Of a DNA stretch of 64,000 nucleotides, positions 47,339-56,047 are shown piece by piece. Under the pieces are notes generated by a model. The model saw only the letters and a list, made by a program, of their open reading frames with translations, did no database searches and was not told the origin of the DNA. How positions within the stretch are numbered: position 1 is the stretch's first letter; the number at the start of each line of letters is the position of its first letter. The stretch is from Paracoccus acridae. Its GTDB lineage: Bacteria > Pseudomonadota > Alphaproteobacteria > Rhodobacterales > Rhodobacteraceae. The translations under genes and the position numbers were made by a program. The stretch lies in contig NZ_BMIV01000003.1 of the NCBI RefSeq assembly GCF_014642735.1, positions 329,884-393,883 on the forward strand, written 5' to 3'.

Positions 47339-48364
47339 ATGATTCTCAAGGGCGCGGAAATCGCGCGCTATCTGGCGCGGCCCGATCCCTCGCGCCCGGC
47401 GCTGCTGATCTATGGGCAGGATGCCATGCGCGTGGCGATGAAGCGGGCCGAGGCCGTGAAGGCCCTGGTGGGCGAAAAGGCCGACGAGGAGATGCGCCTG
47501 ACCCGCCTGTCGGGCGCAGGGCTGCGCAAGGATCCCGCGCAACTGCTGGACGCGGTCAAGGAGGTCGGCTTCTTTCCCGGCCAGCGGGTCGTGCTGGTCG
47601 AGGATGCGCCCGACACGGCGGCCGATGCCATCCGTGCCGCGCTGGCCGAATGGCGGCCAGGCGATGCGGCGATGGTGGTGACGGCGGGCGCGCTGGGCAA
47701 GGCATCCGCGCTGCGCAAGCTGTTCGAGCCGCATCCGAGCGCCGTGACCGCGCCCATCTATGATGACCCGCCGGGCGAGGACGAGGTTGCGCGCTGGCTG
47801 GCCGAGGCCGGGCTGCGCCAAGTCCCGCCGCCCGCGATGCGCGAGATGATGGTCCTGGCCCGCGCCCTGGATCCGGGCGACCTGCGCCAGACGATCGAGA
47901 AGATCGGCCTTTACAAGCACGGCGACGACACGCCCCTGACCGGCGACGAGATCGCGCTGATGGCCCCTGCCACGATCGAGGCCGACCTGGACGAGTTGAT
48001 CCACATCGTCGCCGAACGCCGCGAAGCCGAATTCGGCGCCATGATGCGCCGGATCGAAGGGCAGGGGGTCAGCCCTGTCACGCTGTGCATTGCCGCGCTG
48101 CGCCATTTCCGCGCCCTCCACCTGGCTGCCGCCGATCCCGCCGGGCCGGGCGTGGCCCTGTCGCGGATGCGCCCCCCGGTCTTCGGTCCCCGGCGCGACC
48201 GCATGGCGCGGCAGGCGCAGGCCTGGGGCATGGGCCCGCTGGAGGAAGCCGTCCGCGCGCTGCTGGATTGCGACCTGAACCTGCGCAGTTCTACCCGCGC
48301 GCCGCAGATGGCGCTGGTCGAACGCGCGCTGATCCGCCTGGCGATGACGCGGGGACGGCGGTGA
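47339..48364 (+). CDS. holA: HolA, DNA polymerase III delta subunit
   Basis: 341 residues. LLIYGQDAMRVAMKRAEAV at the N-terminus, a mid region VGFFPGQRVVLVEDAPD and the C-terminal collar (FRALHLAA... FGPRRDRMARQA) match HolA of Alphaproteobacteria. It opens the sliding clamp in the clamp loader. The leuS-lptE-holA order is widely conserved. The end overlaps the flavoprotein gene by GTGA. Confidence 0.94.
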   Translation: MILKGAEIARYLARPDPSRPALLIYGQDAMRVAMKRAEAVKALVGEKADEEMRLTRLSGAGLRKDPAQLLDAVKEVGFFPGQRVVLVEDAPDTAADAIRAALAEWRPGDAAMVVTAGALGKASALRKLFEPHPSAVTAPIYDDPPGEDEVARWLAEAGLRQVPPPAMREMMVLARALDPGDLRQTIEKIGLYKHGDDTPLTGDEIALMAPATIEADLDELIHIVAERREAEFGAMMRRIEGQGVSPVTLCIAALRHFRALHLAAADPAGPGVALSRMRPPVFGPRRDRMARQAQAWGMGPLEEAVRALLDCDLNLRSSTRAPQMALVERALIRLAMTRGRR

Positions 48365-49569
48365 GCGAGGCCGTCGAGGCCTTGGTCATCGGCGCAGGCC
48401 CGGCCGGGCTGATGGCGGCCGAGGCGCTGATGGCGCCGGGGCGCAGGGTCGTGGTGGCCGAGGCGATGCCCACGCCTGCGCGCAAGTTCCTGATGGCGGG
48501 CAAGTCGGGGTTGAACCTGACCAAGGACGAGCCGTTCGAGGCCTTTGCGCAAAGGTTCAGCCTTGGGACCGGGGCGCTGCCCCGGACCCCGGGGTATTTG
48601 GGCAACAGAGAAGCGGCCTTTGGTCCTGCCGAGGTCATGGCCTGGGCGCGGGGCTTGGGGATCAAGTTGTTCACGGGATCCACAGGGAGGGTGTTTCCGG
48701 TGGGCATGAAGGCCTCTCCGCTGCTGCGAGCCTGGCTGGCGCGGTTGCGCGCGGGCGGGGTCGAGTTGCGGACCCGCTGGCGGTGGACCGGCGAGAGGTT
48801 CCGGTTCGAGACCCCCGAAGGACCGCGCGAGATCCGGCCAGGCGTCACGGTTCTTGCGCTTGGCGGGGCAAGCTGGCCGCGCCTGGGATCGGATGCGGCC
48901 TGGGTTCCGTGGCTTGAAGGCGCGGGCGTCGGCGTCGCGCCGTTCCGGCCTGCGAATATGGGGTTTCGCGTGGCTTGGTCGACGCAGATGTCCCGGCATT
49001 TCGGCGCGGCGGTCAAGGGCACCGCGTTGCGGGCGGGGGATCTGACCAGCCGGGGCGAATGGATCATCGGCCGCCACGGGATCGAGGGCGGCGGGGTTTA
49101 CGAGATCTCGGCCCCGCTGCGGGACGGCGCGGCAGGCCATGTCGATCTGGCGCCGGATCTGGATCGCAGTGCCCTGGCGGGACGATTCGCAAGGCCCAAG
49201 GGCAAGCTGTCGCTTGGCAATTGGCTGCGCCGCGTGCTGGACGATCCGGTCAAGGTGGCCTTGCTGCTGGAATGGGGCAGGCCGCTGCCCATGGATGCAG
49301 CAGGCTGGGCAGCATTGGCGAAGGCGCTGCCCCTGCGCCACCAGGGACCGATGGGGATCGCGACGGCGATCTCCTCGGCCGGGGGGGTGACCTGGGATTC
49401 GCTGACTGGGGCGCAGGAACTGCAAGCGATACCGGGTGTTTTCGTCGCCGGAGAGATGCTGGATTGGGAGGCGCCGACCGGCGGTTATCTTCTGACCGCC
49501 TGTCTGGGCAGCGGGCTGCATGCCGGGCGGGCAGCGGCTGCGCGGCTGGCCGCGATGTCGGCAGGTTGA
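48361..49569 (+). CDS. HI0933/TIGR03862-type flavoprotein, with an embedded intergenic repeat
   Basis: 402 residues from GTG 48361, overlapping holA. FAD binding is shown by ALVIGAGPAGLMAAEALM, the family motif MAGKSGLNLTKDEPF, GSTGRVFPVGMKA and the C-terminal VFVAGEMLDWEAPTGGY. It belongs to the BaiN/YhiN-like NAD(P)/FAD oxidoreductases; the substrate is unknown. Residues 71-86 (GALPRTPGYLGNREAA) are encoded by DNA closely resembling the intergenic repeat at 40471-40515. The frame is not broken, so the protein may tolerate it as a surface insertion before the conserved AFGPAEVMAWARGLG. Confidence 0.9.
   Translation: MSEAVEALVIGAGPAGLMAAEALMAPGRRVVVAEAMPTPARKFLMAGKSGLNLTKDEPFEAFAQRFSLGTGALPRTPGYLGNREAAFGPAEVMAWARGLGIKLFTGSTGRVFPVGMKASPLLRAWLARLRAGGVELRTRWRWTGERFRFETPEGPREIRPGVTVLALGGASWPRLGSDAAWVPWLEGAGVGVAPFRPANMGFRVAWSTQMSRHFGAAVKGTALRAGDLTSRGEWIIGRHGIEGGGVYEISAPLRDGAAGHVDLAPDLDRSALAGRFARPKGKLSLGNWLRRVLDDPVKVALLLEWGRPLPMDAAGWAALAKALPLRHQGPMGIATAISSAGGVTWDSLTGAQELQAIPGVFVAGEMLDWEAPTGGYLLTACLGSGLHAGRAAAARLAAMSAG
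48571..48614 (+). repeat. Dispersed single-hairpin repeat inside a coding sequence, copy 4
   Basis: GGGGC-GCT-GCCCC, GGACCCC, GGGGTATTTGGG and a CAACAGAGAAGC tail follow the same order as copy 3 at 40471-40515. This copy sits in frame within the flavoprotein gene. Confidence 0.6.
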
Positions 49570-49653
49570 CCCCTCGGGCGCTGGATGGCCAAGGGCGCCT
49601 GATCCATGCTGGCGGAGGGGGGAAGCCACGCGTTGCCATGGAAAGGGTTTCCG

Positions 49654-49872
49654 ATGGCCTATACGATCACCCATTTCGCGCCCGAGACGCGCGACCGCAT
49701 CGACGCCTTCTTCAATCGCGGTGGCCAAGGCGTGAGCGCCTGCCTTGAAGCGCGGGCGCGATCCGCGCAGATCGAGGCGCTGGGGGCAAGGGCCGAGGCC
49801 GAACTGACTGGCATGGGCCTGATCCGTGACCGGACCATGGTGCCCGGGTTCCGCGACACCCCCTGGATCTGA
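49654..49872 (+). CDS. Small DUF1127-like protein
   Basis: 72 residues from ATG 49654, with AAAGGG upstream; an in-frame ATG at 49606 is less likely. The C-terminal half (SAQIEALGARAEAELTGMGL then RDR, ending near VPGFRDTPWI) recalls the small Rhodobacteraceae proteins with DUF1127-like tails, but the match is loose. DUF1127 proteins include RNA-binding regulators of stress and phosphate metabolism. The gene lies alone between the flavoprotein gene and a convergent thioesterase. Confidence 0.6.
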   Translation: MAYTITHFAPETRDRIDAFFNRGGQGVSACLEARARSAQIEALGARAEAELTGMGLIRDRTMVPGFRDTPWI

Positions 49873-49878
49873 CCGGGC

Positions 49879-50289
49879 CTAGTCCTTCCAGTCGATCACC
49901 ACCTGCGTCTGCGTGACGATGGCCGCGGCCTTGCCGTCGCCACGGGTGATCGTGGTCTGCCAGATCTGCGTCGTCCGCCCGATATGCAGGGGCAGGCTGA
50001 CCGCGCGGGCCACGTCGCCCAGGCGGATCGGGCGCAGGAAGTTGGTCTTGCTTTCCAGCGTGGTGGTGGTCTTGCCCTGGGGCAGGTTCAGGAAGGTGCC
50101 CGTGCCGCCGGCATTGTCGGCCAGGCCCATGATGGCGCCGCCATGCAGCACGCCGTTGCGGTTGGCCAGGGCCTGGGTGACCGGCATTTCGAATTCGACC
50201 CGTTCAGGCGTGGCGCTGACCAGCCGGGCGCCGATATGGATGGCGAATTCGGGTTGGTCGTCAGCCTCGCGCCTGATGTGTTCGTCCAT
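49879..50289 (-). CDS. PaaI-type hotdog thioesterase
   Basis: 136 residues, a single hotdog domain. NRNGVLHGGAIMGLADNAGG is the PaaI/YdiI-type motif with the catalytic acidic residue on the following helix, and TTTLESKTNFLRPI matches the central strand. It hydrolyses acyl-CoA thioesters; the substrate is unknown. Downstream partners are absent and it converges with the small gene at 49654. Confidence 0.88.
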   Translation of the reverse strand: MDEHIRREADDQPEFAIHIGARLVSATPERVEFEMPVTQALANRNGVLHGGAIMGLADNAGGTGTFLNLPQGKTTTTLESKTNFLRPIRLGDVARAVSLPLHIGRTTQIWQTTITRGDGKAAAIVTQTQVVIDWKD

Positions 50290-50345
50290 GGGATGTCCTT
50301 CCGCTGCCCGGCCATATCAACCAGGCAGGGGGGCAAGGGCAAGCG

Positions 50346-50927
50346 TCATGCCTTGCGGCAGGACACCAGTTGCGCGCGATACATCTGCGCCCGCTGGCCG
50401 ACCTGGTTGGCGACCCGGACCAGCCAGGGCTTGCCCAGATAGGATTGCCGCGCGAATCCCGACCGGCCTTCGTGATAGGCCAGGTATTGCCCTGTCGCGT
50501 CCCATTTCGAGATGCCCAGGCGGCGCGAGGAATTGTGCATGTACCAGCCCATGAAATCCGTCGCATGGCGGATGTTGTCGCGCTTGGCGCGGCGGTTGCC
50601 GGTTTCCTTCTGGTATTCCTCCCATGTGCCGTCGAGCGCCTGGGAATAGCCATAGGCGCTGGACTGGCGGCCGATGGGGATCACCCCAAGCGCGTATTGA
50701 TGGGGTGTGCGCGCATCGCCGATGAACTTCGATTCCTGGTGGATCGCGGCCATCTGCACATGGATCGGGATGCCCCACTTGCGCTCCGACGCCTTCATCG
50801 CCCGGTAATAGGCCGGTCGTTCCGCCACGATGGCGCAGGCGTTGTCCAGTTGCCGGGGTGCGGAATAATTGCCGCCGCCGCATGACGCGACCAGCCCGAC
50901 AATCGCGAGTTTCAGAAGCCTGCTCAT
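50346..50927 (-). CDS. Lytic transglycosylase-like (SLT-fold) lipoprotein
   Basis: 193 residues. A lipoprotein signal ends LVASCGGG (Cys16). The lysozyme-like domain contains IHQESKFIGDA with the catalytic Glu, AYGYSQALDGTWEEYQ and WYMHNSSRRLGI, and ends with YLAYHEGRSGF, a conserved SLT feature. It likely cleaves peptidoglycan glycan strands at the outer membrane. ATG 50927 is preferred to 50969 because it opens the signal peptide and has GAGGG upstream. Confidence 0.87.
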   Translation of the reverse strand: MSRLLKLAIVGLVASCGGGNYSAPRQLDNACAIVAERPAYYRAMKASERKWGIPIHVQMAAIHQESKFIGDARTPHQYALGVIPIGRQSSAYGYSQALDGTWEEYQKETGNRRAKRDNIRHATDFMGWYMHNSSRRLGISKWDATGQYLAYHEGRSGFARQSYLGKPWLVRVANQVGQRAQMYRAQLVSCRKA

Positions 50928-50997
50928 CCTGCCCTCTTGTCGTTTTCGGGCGATCTTACGGAAAATCACGGCCGGGTGAAATCACAAAGCCGGAAGA

Positions 50998-52473
50998 TCA
51001 GACCGACAGGACCGCCTGGACCGCCCTTTGCCAAGCGGAATAACGCCGGTCGCGGTCCTTGTCGGACATCGCGGGTTCGAAGCGCCGGTCAAGCTGCCAG
51101 GCGCGGGCATATTCGTCGGGCGCGGGACAAAGACCGGCGCGATAGCCTGCCAGCCAGGCCGCGCCCTGGGCCGTCGTTTCCGTGTTCTTCGGCCTGTCCA
51201 CGGGGGCGCCCAGGATGTCGGACAGGAACTGCATCGCCGGTTCGCTGGCGGTCATGCCGCCATCCACGCGCAGCACCGCATCGCCCGCCTGCGGCCAATC
51301 GGCCCGCATGGCCTCCAGCAGGTCGCGGGTCTGGAAACCCACGCTTTCCAGCGCGGCGCGGGCGAATTCGGCGGGGCCGGTGTTGCGGGTCAGGCCGAAG
51401 ACCGCGCCCCGGGCATTGGGCGACCAATGGGGCGCGCCAAGGCCGGTGAAGGCCGGGACCATGACGACCTGCTGGCTGTCATCGGCCTGTTCGGACAGGG
51501 CCTGGGTTTCCTTCGCCTCTCGGATCAGCTTCAGCCCGTCGCGCAGCCATTGCACCACGGCGCCTGCGATGAAGATCGACCCTTCCAGGGCATAGGTGGT
51601 CTTGCCGTCCAACCTGTAGGCAATGGTGGTCAGCAGCCGGTTCTGCGACCGCACCGCCTGGTCGCCCGTGTTCAGCAGCGCGAAGCAGCCGGTGCCATAG
51701 GTGGATTTCATCATGCCCGGCTGGAAGCAGGCCTGGCCCACGGTCGCGGCCTGCTGGTCGCCTGCCACGCCCAGGATCGGGATTTCCCGGCCGAACAGAT
51801 CCGCGCGGGTGGTGCCGAAATCGTCGGCGCTGTCCCTGACCTCGGGCAGCAGTTCGCGGGGCACGCCGAACAGGCGGCACATGTCGTCCGACCATTCGCC
51901 CTTGCGGATGTCGTAAAGCAGGGTGCGGCTGGCATTGGTGGCATCCGTCACATGCGACCGTCCGCCGGTCAGCTTCCAGATCAGGAAGCTGTCGATGGTG
52001 CCGAAGGCCAGCTCGCCCGCCCGCGCACGGTCCCGCGCGCCGTCCACATGATTCAGCAGCCAGCCGATCTTGGTGGCGCTGAAATAGGGGTCCAGCAGCA
52101 GGCCCGTGGTGTCGGTGACCTGATCCTCGACCCCTTCGTCGCGCAGGCGGTCGCAGATCTCGGCGGTGCGGCGGTCCTGCCAGACGATGGCGCGGTGGAT
52201 CGGCTCGCCGGTGTTGCGGTCCCAGATCACCACAGTCTCGCGCTGATTGGTGATGCCGATGGCGTCGATGCGGGGGGCGCCGGCCTTTTCGATGGCGGCG
52301 CGGGCGGTTCCGGCGCTGCTGGTCCAGATGTCGCCCGGTTCGTGTTCCACCCAGCCCGAGCGCGGGAAATGCTGCGGGAATTCGTGCTGGGCCGTGGCCT
52401 GCACCGTCAGGTCGTCGCGAAAGACAAGCGCGCGGGACGAGGTCGTCCCCTGATCCATCGCCAGTATCGTCAT
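50998..52473 (-). CDS. glpK: Glycerol kinase
   Basis: 491 residues of the FGGY family. The N-terminus [35 protein letters not shown], the FGGY-type region and [13 protein letters not shown] are diagnostic. It phosphorylates glycerol to glycerol-3-phosphate. No glpD, glpF or glycerol ABC transporter is next to it. Instead it shares an ATGA overlap with an upstream ModE-type regulator, so that protein may control glycerol use or be carried along. Confidence 0.96.
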   Translation of the reverse strand: MTILAMDQGTTSSRALVFRDDLTVQATAQHEFPQHFPRSGWVEHEPGDIWTSSAGTARAAIEKAGAPRIDAIGITNQRETVVIWDRNTGEPIHRAIVWQDRRTAEICDRLRDEGVEDQVTDTTGLLLDPYFSATKIGWLLNHVDGARDRARAGELAFGTIDSFLIWKLTGGRSHVTDATNASRTLLYDIRKGEWSDDMCRLFGVPRELLPEVRDSADDFGTTRADLFGREIPILGVAGDQQAATVGQACFQPGMMKSTYGTGCFALLNTGDQAVRSQNRLLTTIAYRLDGKTTYALEGSIFIAGAVVQWLRDGLKLIREAKETQALSEQADDSQQVVMVPAFTGLGAPHWSPNARGAVFGLTRNTGPAEFARAALESVGFQTRDLLEAMRADWPQAGDAVLRVDGGMTASEPAMQFLSDILGAPVDRPKNTETTAQGAAWLAGYRAGLCPAPDEYARAWQLDRRFEPAMSDKDRDRRYSAWQRAVQAVLSV

Positions 52474-52829
52474 GGTTCCTCCGTTTTCATCAGGGCGCCG
52501 ATGGCAGCCAGGTCCGCCGCGCCCTTGTCGGTCAGCAGCCGTTCCAGCGATTCGTAATGGCGCAGCACCGCAAGGCCGGTGGGCGTGACCGTCGCGCCGC
52601 CGCCGCCCGCCCCGCCCCGGCTGCTGTCCACCAGGGGCGCGACAAAGGCCGCGTTCATTTCCTCGACCAGGGACCAGGCGCGCTTGTAGCTCATCCCCAT
52701 CTGCCGCCCTGCGGCCGAGATCGAGCCGTGCTGCCCGATCAGCCGCAGAAGCTGCGCCTTGCCCGGACCCAGCACCAGCGGCGCGTCGTATTCCAGCCGC
52801 AGCTTGATCCGGGGTCCGTCCCTGTTCAT
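52470..52829 (-). CDS. ModE N-terminal-type winged-helix regulator
   Basis: 119 residues. The winged helix [29 protein letters not shown] matches the LysR/ModE N-terminal domain, followed by a glycine-rich wing ([12 protein letters not shown]) and a short helical tail. The C-terminal molybdate-binding (Mop) domain of full ModE is missing, so any ligand is unknown. ATG 52829 is used; the open frame to 53309 is antisense to the thiolase. Its stop overlaps the glpK start (ATGA). Confidence 0.85.
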   Translation of the reverse strand: MNRDGPRIKLRLEYDAPLVLGPGKAQLLRLIGQHGSISAAGRQMGMSYKRAWSLVEEMNAAFVAPLVDSSRGGAGGGGATVTPTGLAVLRHYESLERLLTDKGAADLAAIGALMKTEEP

Positions 52830-52950
52830 CCGATTCGGTTCCTGTCTTTGCAGCAGGTTAGCCGCAGCATCCGCGCGACGCCACGGCGCGCTTGGCCGAA
52901 GGGGCGGGCCGGGCCTATGCTGTCCGGGCAACCAAGGGGAAGGGTTCGTC

Positions 52951-54129
52951 ATGTCCACCGATATCGTCATCCTGTCCGGCGCGCGCACCGCGATCGGCAC
53001 CTTCGGCGGCAGCCTGGCCGCCATTCCGCCGATCCAGCTTGCCGCCACCGTGACCCGCGCCGCGATGGAACGGGCGGGCGTCGCCCCCGAGAAGATCGGG
53101 CAGGTGGTCTTCGGCCATGTCATCAACACCGAACCCCGGGACATGTATCTGTCGCGCGTGGCGATGCTGGATGCTGGCATTCCCGACACCACGCCCGCGA
53201 TGAACGTGAACCGGCTTTGCGGCTCGGGCGCGCAGGCCATCGTGTCGGCCGCGCAGGCGCTGATGCTGGGGGATGCCGATTTCGCCGTGGCGGGCGGCGC
53301 CGAAAGCATGAGCCGTTCGCCCTATGCCGTCAGCTCGGCCCGGTTCGGCGCCAAGATGGGCGACCAGAAGATGATGGACATGATGACCGGCGCGCTGACC
53401 TGCCCGATGGGAACCGGCCACATGGGCGTCACGGCGGAAAACGTCGCCGCCGAACATGACATCGGCAGGCAGGCGCAGGACGAATTCGCGATGGAATCGC
53501 AGCGCCGCGCGGCGGCGGCCATCGCGGCCGGGTATTTTCGCGACCAGATCGTTCCGGTCGAAGTAAAGGGCCGCAAGGGGCCGGTCACCTTTGACACGGA
53601 CGAACATCCCAAGGAAACCAGCCTGGACAAGCTGGCGGGGCTGAAGGCGGTCTTCAAGAAGGAGGGCAGCGTCACGGCGGGCAATGCCAGCGGCATCAAC
53701 GACGGCGCGGCGGCCCTGGTGCTGGCGCGGGCGGATGCGGCGCAGGCGGCGGGCCTGACGCCCCGCGCGCGGATCCTGGGCTGGGCCGTGGCGGGCGTGC
53801 GGCCCGAGGTGATGGGCATCGGCCCGATCCCGGCGGTGCAGAAGCTGCTGGAAAGGACCGGCCTGTCGGCGGGCGACTTCGACGTGATCGAATCGAACGA
53901 GGCCTTTGCGGCCCAGGCGCTGGCGGTGAACAAGGGGCTTGGGCTGGACCCCGCGAAGGTCAATCCCAACGGCGGCGCCATCGCGCTGGGCCATCCGGTC
54001 GGCGCGACCGGCGCGATCATCACCGTCAAGGCGCTGTATGAACTGGAGCGCATCGGCGGCAAGCGCGGGCTGGTGACCATGTGCATCGGCGGCGGCCAGG
54101 GGATCGCCCTTGCGATCGAATTGATGTGA
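52951..54129 (+). CDS. Acetyl-CoA C-acetyltransferase (thiolase)
   Basis: 392 residues, the standard thiolase length. Acyl-enzyme Cys90 lies in NRLCGSGAQAIVSAAQ; GGAIALGHPVGATGA supplies His; CIGGGQGIAL contains the second Cys. It condenses two acetyl-CoA to acetoacetyl-CoA or runs the reverse. PhaA-type or AtoB-type use cannot be told apart, and no phaB or other pathway gene is adjacent. The gene diverges from the ModE-type regulator. Confidence 0.94.
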   Translation: MSTDIVILSGARTAIGTFGGSLAAIPPIQLAATVTRAAMERAGVAPEKIGQVVFGHVINTEPRDMYLSRVAMLDAGIPDTTPAMNVNRLCGSGAQAIVSAAQALMLGDADFAVAGGAESMSRSPYAVSSARFGAKMGDQKMMDMMTGALTCPMGTGHMGVTAENVAAEHDIGRQAQDEFAMESQRRAAAAIAAGYFRDQIVPVEVKGRKGPVTFDTDEHPKETSLDKLAGLKAVFKKEGSVTAGNASGINDGAAALVLARADAAQAAGLTPRARILGWAVAGVRPEVMGIGPIPAVQKLLERTGLSAGDFDVIESNEAFAAQALAVNKGLGLDPAKVNPNGGAIALGHPVGATGAIITVKALYELERIGGKRGLVTMCIGGGQGIALAIELM

Positions 54130-54130
54130 C

Positions 54131-55033
54131 CTAGGCCGGCTGCACTGTCGCGGGTTGCCGCGACAGGCGCAGGGCGGCGATTCCGGCCAGGATGATCACG
54201 GCGCTGCCGATGATCGTCCAGCGGTCGGGGTTTTCGCCGAACAGCGCGATCCCCGCCACCATCGCGAAGATCAGCCGGGTATAGCGGAAGGGCGTCACCG
54301 CGCCGACCTGGCCCGTCCGCATCGCCACCGTCAGGAAGGTATAGGCGCAGACCCCCGTGACGGAGGCCGCCGCAAGGCCCGCCCAGGTGGCGGCATCCGG
54401 CGCGACCGGCGGGCCGCCGAAAGGCAGGACGATCAGCCCGGCCACGATCAGCATGGAAAAGCCCGCGACGCCCAGTTGCCGGAAGGACAGCGACACGGGC
54501 GCGGCGCGGGTCGCCAGGTCCCGCCCGGCAAAGCCCAGCATCGCCATGATCGCCAGCAGCGACAGCGGCCCGAAGCCTTCGGTCCCCGGCCGCAGGATCA
54601 GCAGCACGCCCCCGAAACCCAATACAACGGCCAGCCAGCGACGGGGCCCGATCCGTTCCCCGAACAGCATCGCCGCGCCCACCATCACCACCAGCGGCGT
54701 CGCCTGCAGGATGGCCGAGGCCGTGGACAGCGGCGTCAGCGCGATGGCCAGCATGTAGAACAGCCGGCCCGTCACCTCGGACAGCGACCGCAGCACCATG
54801 GCGCGGCCCAGCATGGCGCGGGTGACGGGCGGCTCTCCTGCCAGGACCGACAGGGCGGCAAAGGTTGCCGTGCCCAGGATGCCGAAGGTGATCAGCACCT
54901 GCCCCGGCGGCAGGCTGACGGCCGCAAGCTTCAGCAGCGAATCCTCGACGGCGAAACCGGCCATGGACAGCACCATGAAGACGGCGCCCCGCAGGTTGTA
55001 GGCAGGCCCGAGGCGGGAATGGCGATGGGGCAT
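54131..55033 (-). CDS. EamA-family (DMT) transporter
   Basis: 300 residues with ten predicted membrane spans and two EamA repeats (FMVLSMAGFAVEDSLLKLA in the first, PFRYTRLIFAMVAGIALFGE in the second). Such proteins export metabolites or amino acids; the substrate is unknown. ATG 55033 gives the family N-terminus, with AAGG nine bases upstream; the frame to 55162 is open but crosses a terminator hairpin. It is preceded by the structured non-coding region 55034-55353. Confidence 0.87.
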   Translation of the reverse strand: MPHRHSRLGPAYNLRGAVFMVLSMAGFAVEDSLLKLAAVSLPPGQVLITFGILGTATFAALSVLAGEPPVTRAMLGRAMVLRSLSEVTGRLFYMLAIALTPLSTASAILQATPLVVMVGAAMLFGERIGPRRWLAVVLGFGGVLLILRPGTEGFGPLSLLAIMAMLGFAGRDLATRAAPVSLSFRQLGVAGFSMLIVAGLIVLPFGGPPVAPDAATWAGLAAASVTGVCAYTFLTVAMRTGQVGAVTPFRYTRLIFAMVAGIALFGENPDRWTIIGSAVIILAGIAALRLSRQPATVQPA

Positions 55034-55116
55034 GGGGAGGGACCTTGTCTGCGGCGAACCGGCCAAGCAGTCCCCCATCGGCACCGCCAAGGCAAGCCGA
55101 GGCGGCAGGAGGTCAT

Positions 55117-55151
55117 CAAAAGGAACGGGCCGCCCCAGATCAAGGCGGCCC
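55117..55151 (-). terminator. Terminator-like hairpin in the EamA leader
   Basis: Perfect 8-bp stem GGGCCGCC/GGCGGCCC with a 9-nt loop. On the minus strand GTTCCTTTTG follows, a short T-run. It could end an upstream small transcript or attenuate the EamA gene. Confidence 0.6.
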
Positions 55152-55231
55152 GCGAGATCCACGGAGATGGTCCGGTTAGGGATGGGTAAGCATCCGGTCC
55201 CAACCAGGGTTTACGACCCTTGGGGCTGCCC

Positions 55232-55288
55232 TCAGGCCACGGCCCCCCTGACTGTTCCGACACCTCTCTCCAATATCACTCTCGACAC
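55232..55288 (-). CDS. Candidate 18-codon leader ORF with an extreme Shine-Dalgarno
   Basis: GTG (55288) to TGA (55232) encodes VSRVILERGVGTVRGAVA. It is preceded at 55304-55290 by GAAAGGAGGTGGTCC, which complements almost the whole 16S rRNA 3' end (one G-U pair), 7 bp from the GTG after GGAGG. This ribosome-binding site is far stronger than any other in the window. The peptide matches nothing I recognise. It may be a translated leader of an attenuator, or its ribosome site may serve an RNA role. Confidence 0.4.
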   Translation of the reverse strand: MSRVILERGVGTVRGAVA

Positions 55289-55353
55289 TGGACCACCTCC
55301 TTTCAATTGGTTGCCGTATAAGGAAAGCGTGCCACAGATCGGGGGCGAGTCAA

Positions 55354-55956
55354 TCAGATTGTTCGTTCACTTCGCAACAAATTGCGCACGATGATGCGGA
55401 AGGGCACAAGGGTCAGTATGGCCAGGCCCATCTTGACCATCCAGTCGGCAGTTGCCAAGGAAACCCACAGGGCAGTGACCGGCCCCTGACCAAGAAGCGG
55501 AACGGCCTCGTTCGCCCAGCCGGTATTGGCGTCATGGGGCAGGGCCGCGGTAAAGGCGACCGTGAAGAAGATGGCGGTGTCCAGGACCGATCCGACCGAT
55601 GACGAGGTCAGCGGCGCCACCCACCAGCGGCGTTTGCGCAACAGGTTGAAGACGACGATGTCGACAAGCTGCGCGACTAGGAAGGCCGCGCCCGACGCCA
55701 CCGCGATTCGCAGCGTGGTCTTGTCCAGGCCGGCGGCCACGACCGAACACAGCACGCCCACCACGAAGCCCGCCAGCACCACCCGGCGGGCGGCGGCGGG
55801 ACCATAGACGCGGTTCATCACCTCGGTGACAAGGAAGGCGAAGGGATAGGTGAAGGCACCCCAGGTCAGCCAGAGGCCTACCGTGAATTGCACAAGGATG
55901 TTCGAGGCCACGACGATGATGGCCATGGCAAGGATGCCGGGCAGATAGCGGGTCAT
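55354..55956 (-). CDS. yhhQ: VUT/YhhQ-family queuosine precursor transporter
   Basis: 200 residues with six predicted membrane spans. FTYPFAFLVTEVMNRVYGPAAARRVV and the C-terminal half (GSVLDTAIFFTVAF) match the vitamin-uptake-like/YhhQ family, which imports preQ0/preQ1 for queuosine synthesis. No queuosine genes are near, and I could not identify a preQ1 riboswitch in its 5' leader. Confidence 0.9.
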   Translation of the reverse strand: MTRYLPGILAMAIIVVASNILVQFTVGLWLTWGAFTYPFAFLVTEVMNRVYGPAAARRVVLAGFVVGVLCSVVAAGLDKTTLRIAVASGAAFLVAQLVDIVVFNLLRKRRWWVAPLTSSSVGSVLDTAIFFTVAFTAALPHDANTGWANEAVPLLGQGPVTALWVSLATADWMVKMGLAILTLVPFRIIVRNLLRSERTI

Positions 55957-56047
55957 TTATGCTTTTTCCGTTTTACAAGGTCGCGGAACAACTCGGCCCC
56001 GCGCCTTGCGGGACAGCGCGGGCCTTAGGCGCAGCCTTGGGGGCTTG

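Larger units (their letters stand above)
55034..55353 (-). other. 320-bp structured non-coding region upstream of the EamA gene
   Basis: No long gene is present. On the minus strand it holds, in order, an extended Shine-Dalgarno with an 18-codon frame (55304-55232), a compact fold where GGATG/CATCC nests within GGTT/AACC (about 55204-55173), and a terminator-like hairpin with a short T-run (55151-55117) before the EamA start. The order suggests a leader or small RNA rather than plain spacer. No known riboswitch is recognisable. Confidence 0.5.

Noticed and set aside
55957..56047. preQ1 riboswitch in the leader of the queuosine-precursor transporter
   Set aside because: A GC hairpin is present, but I could not find the A-rich tail and C-rich loop of known preQ1 classes.
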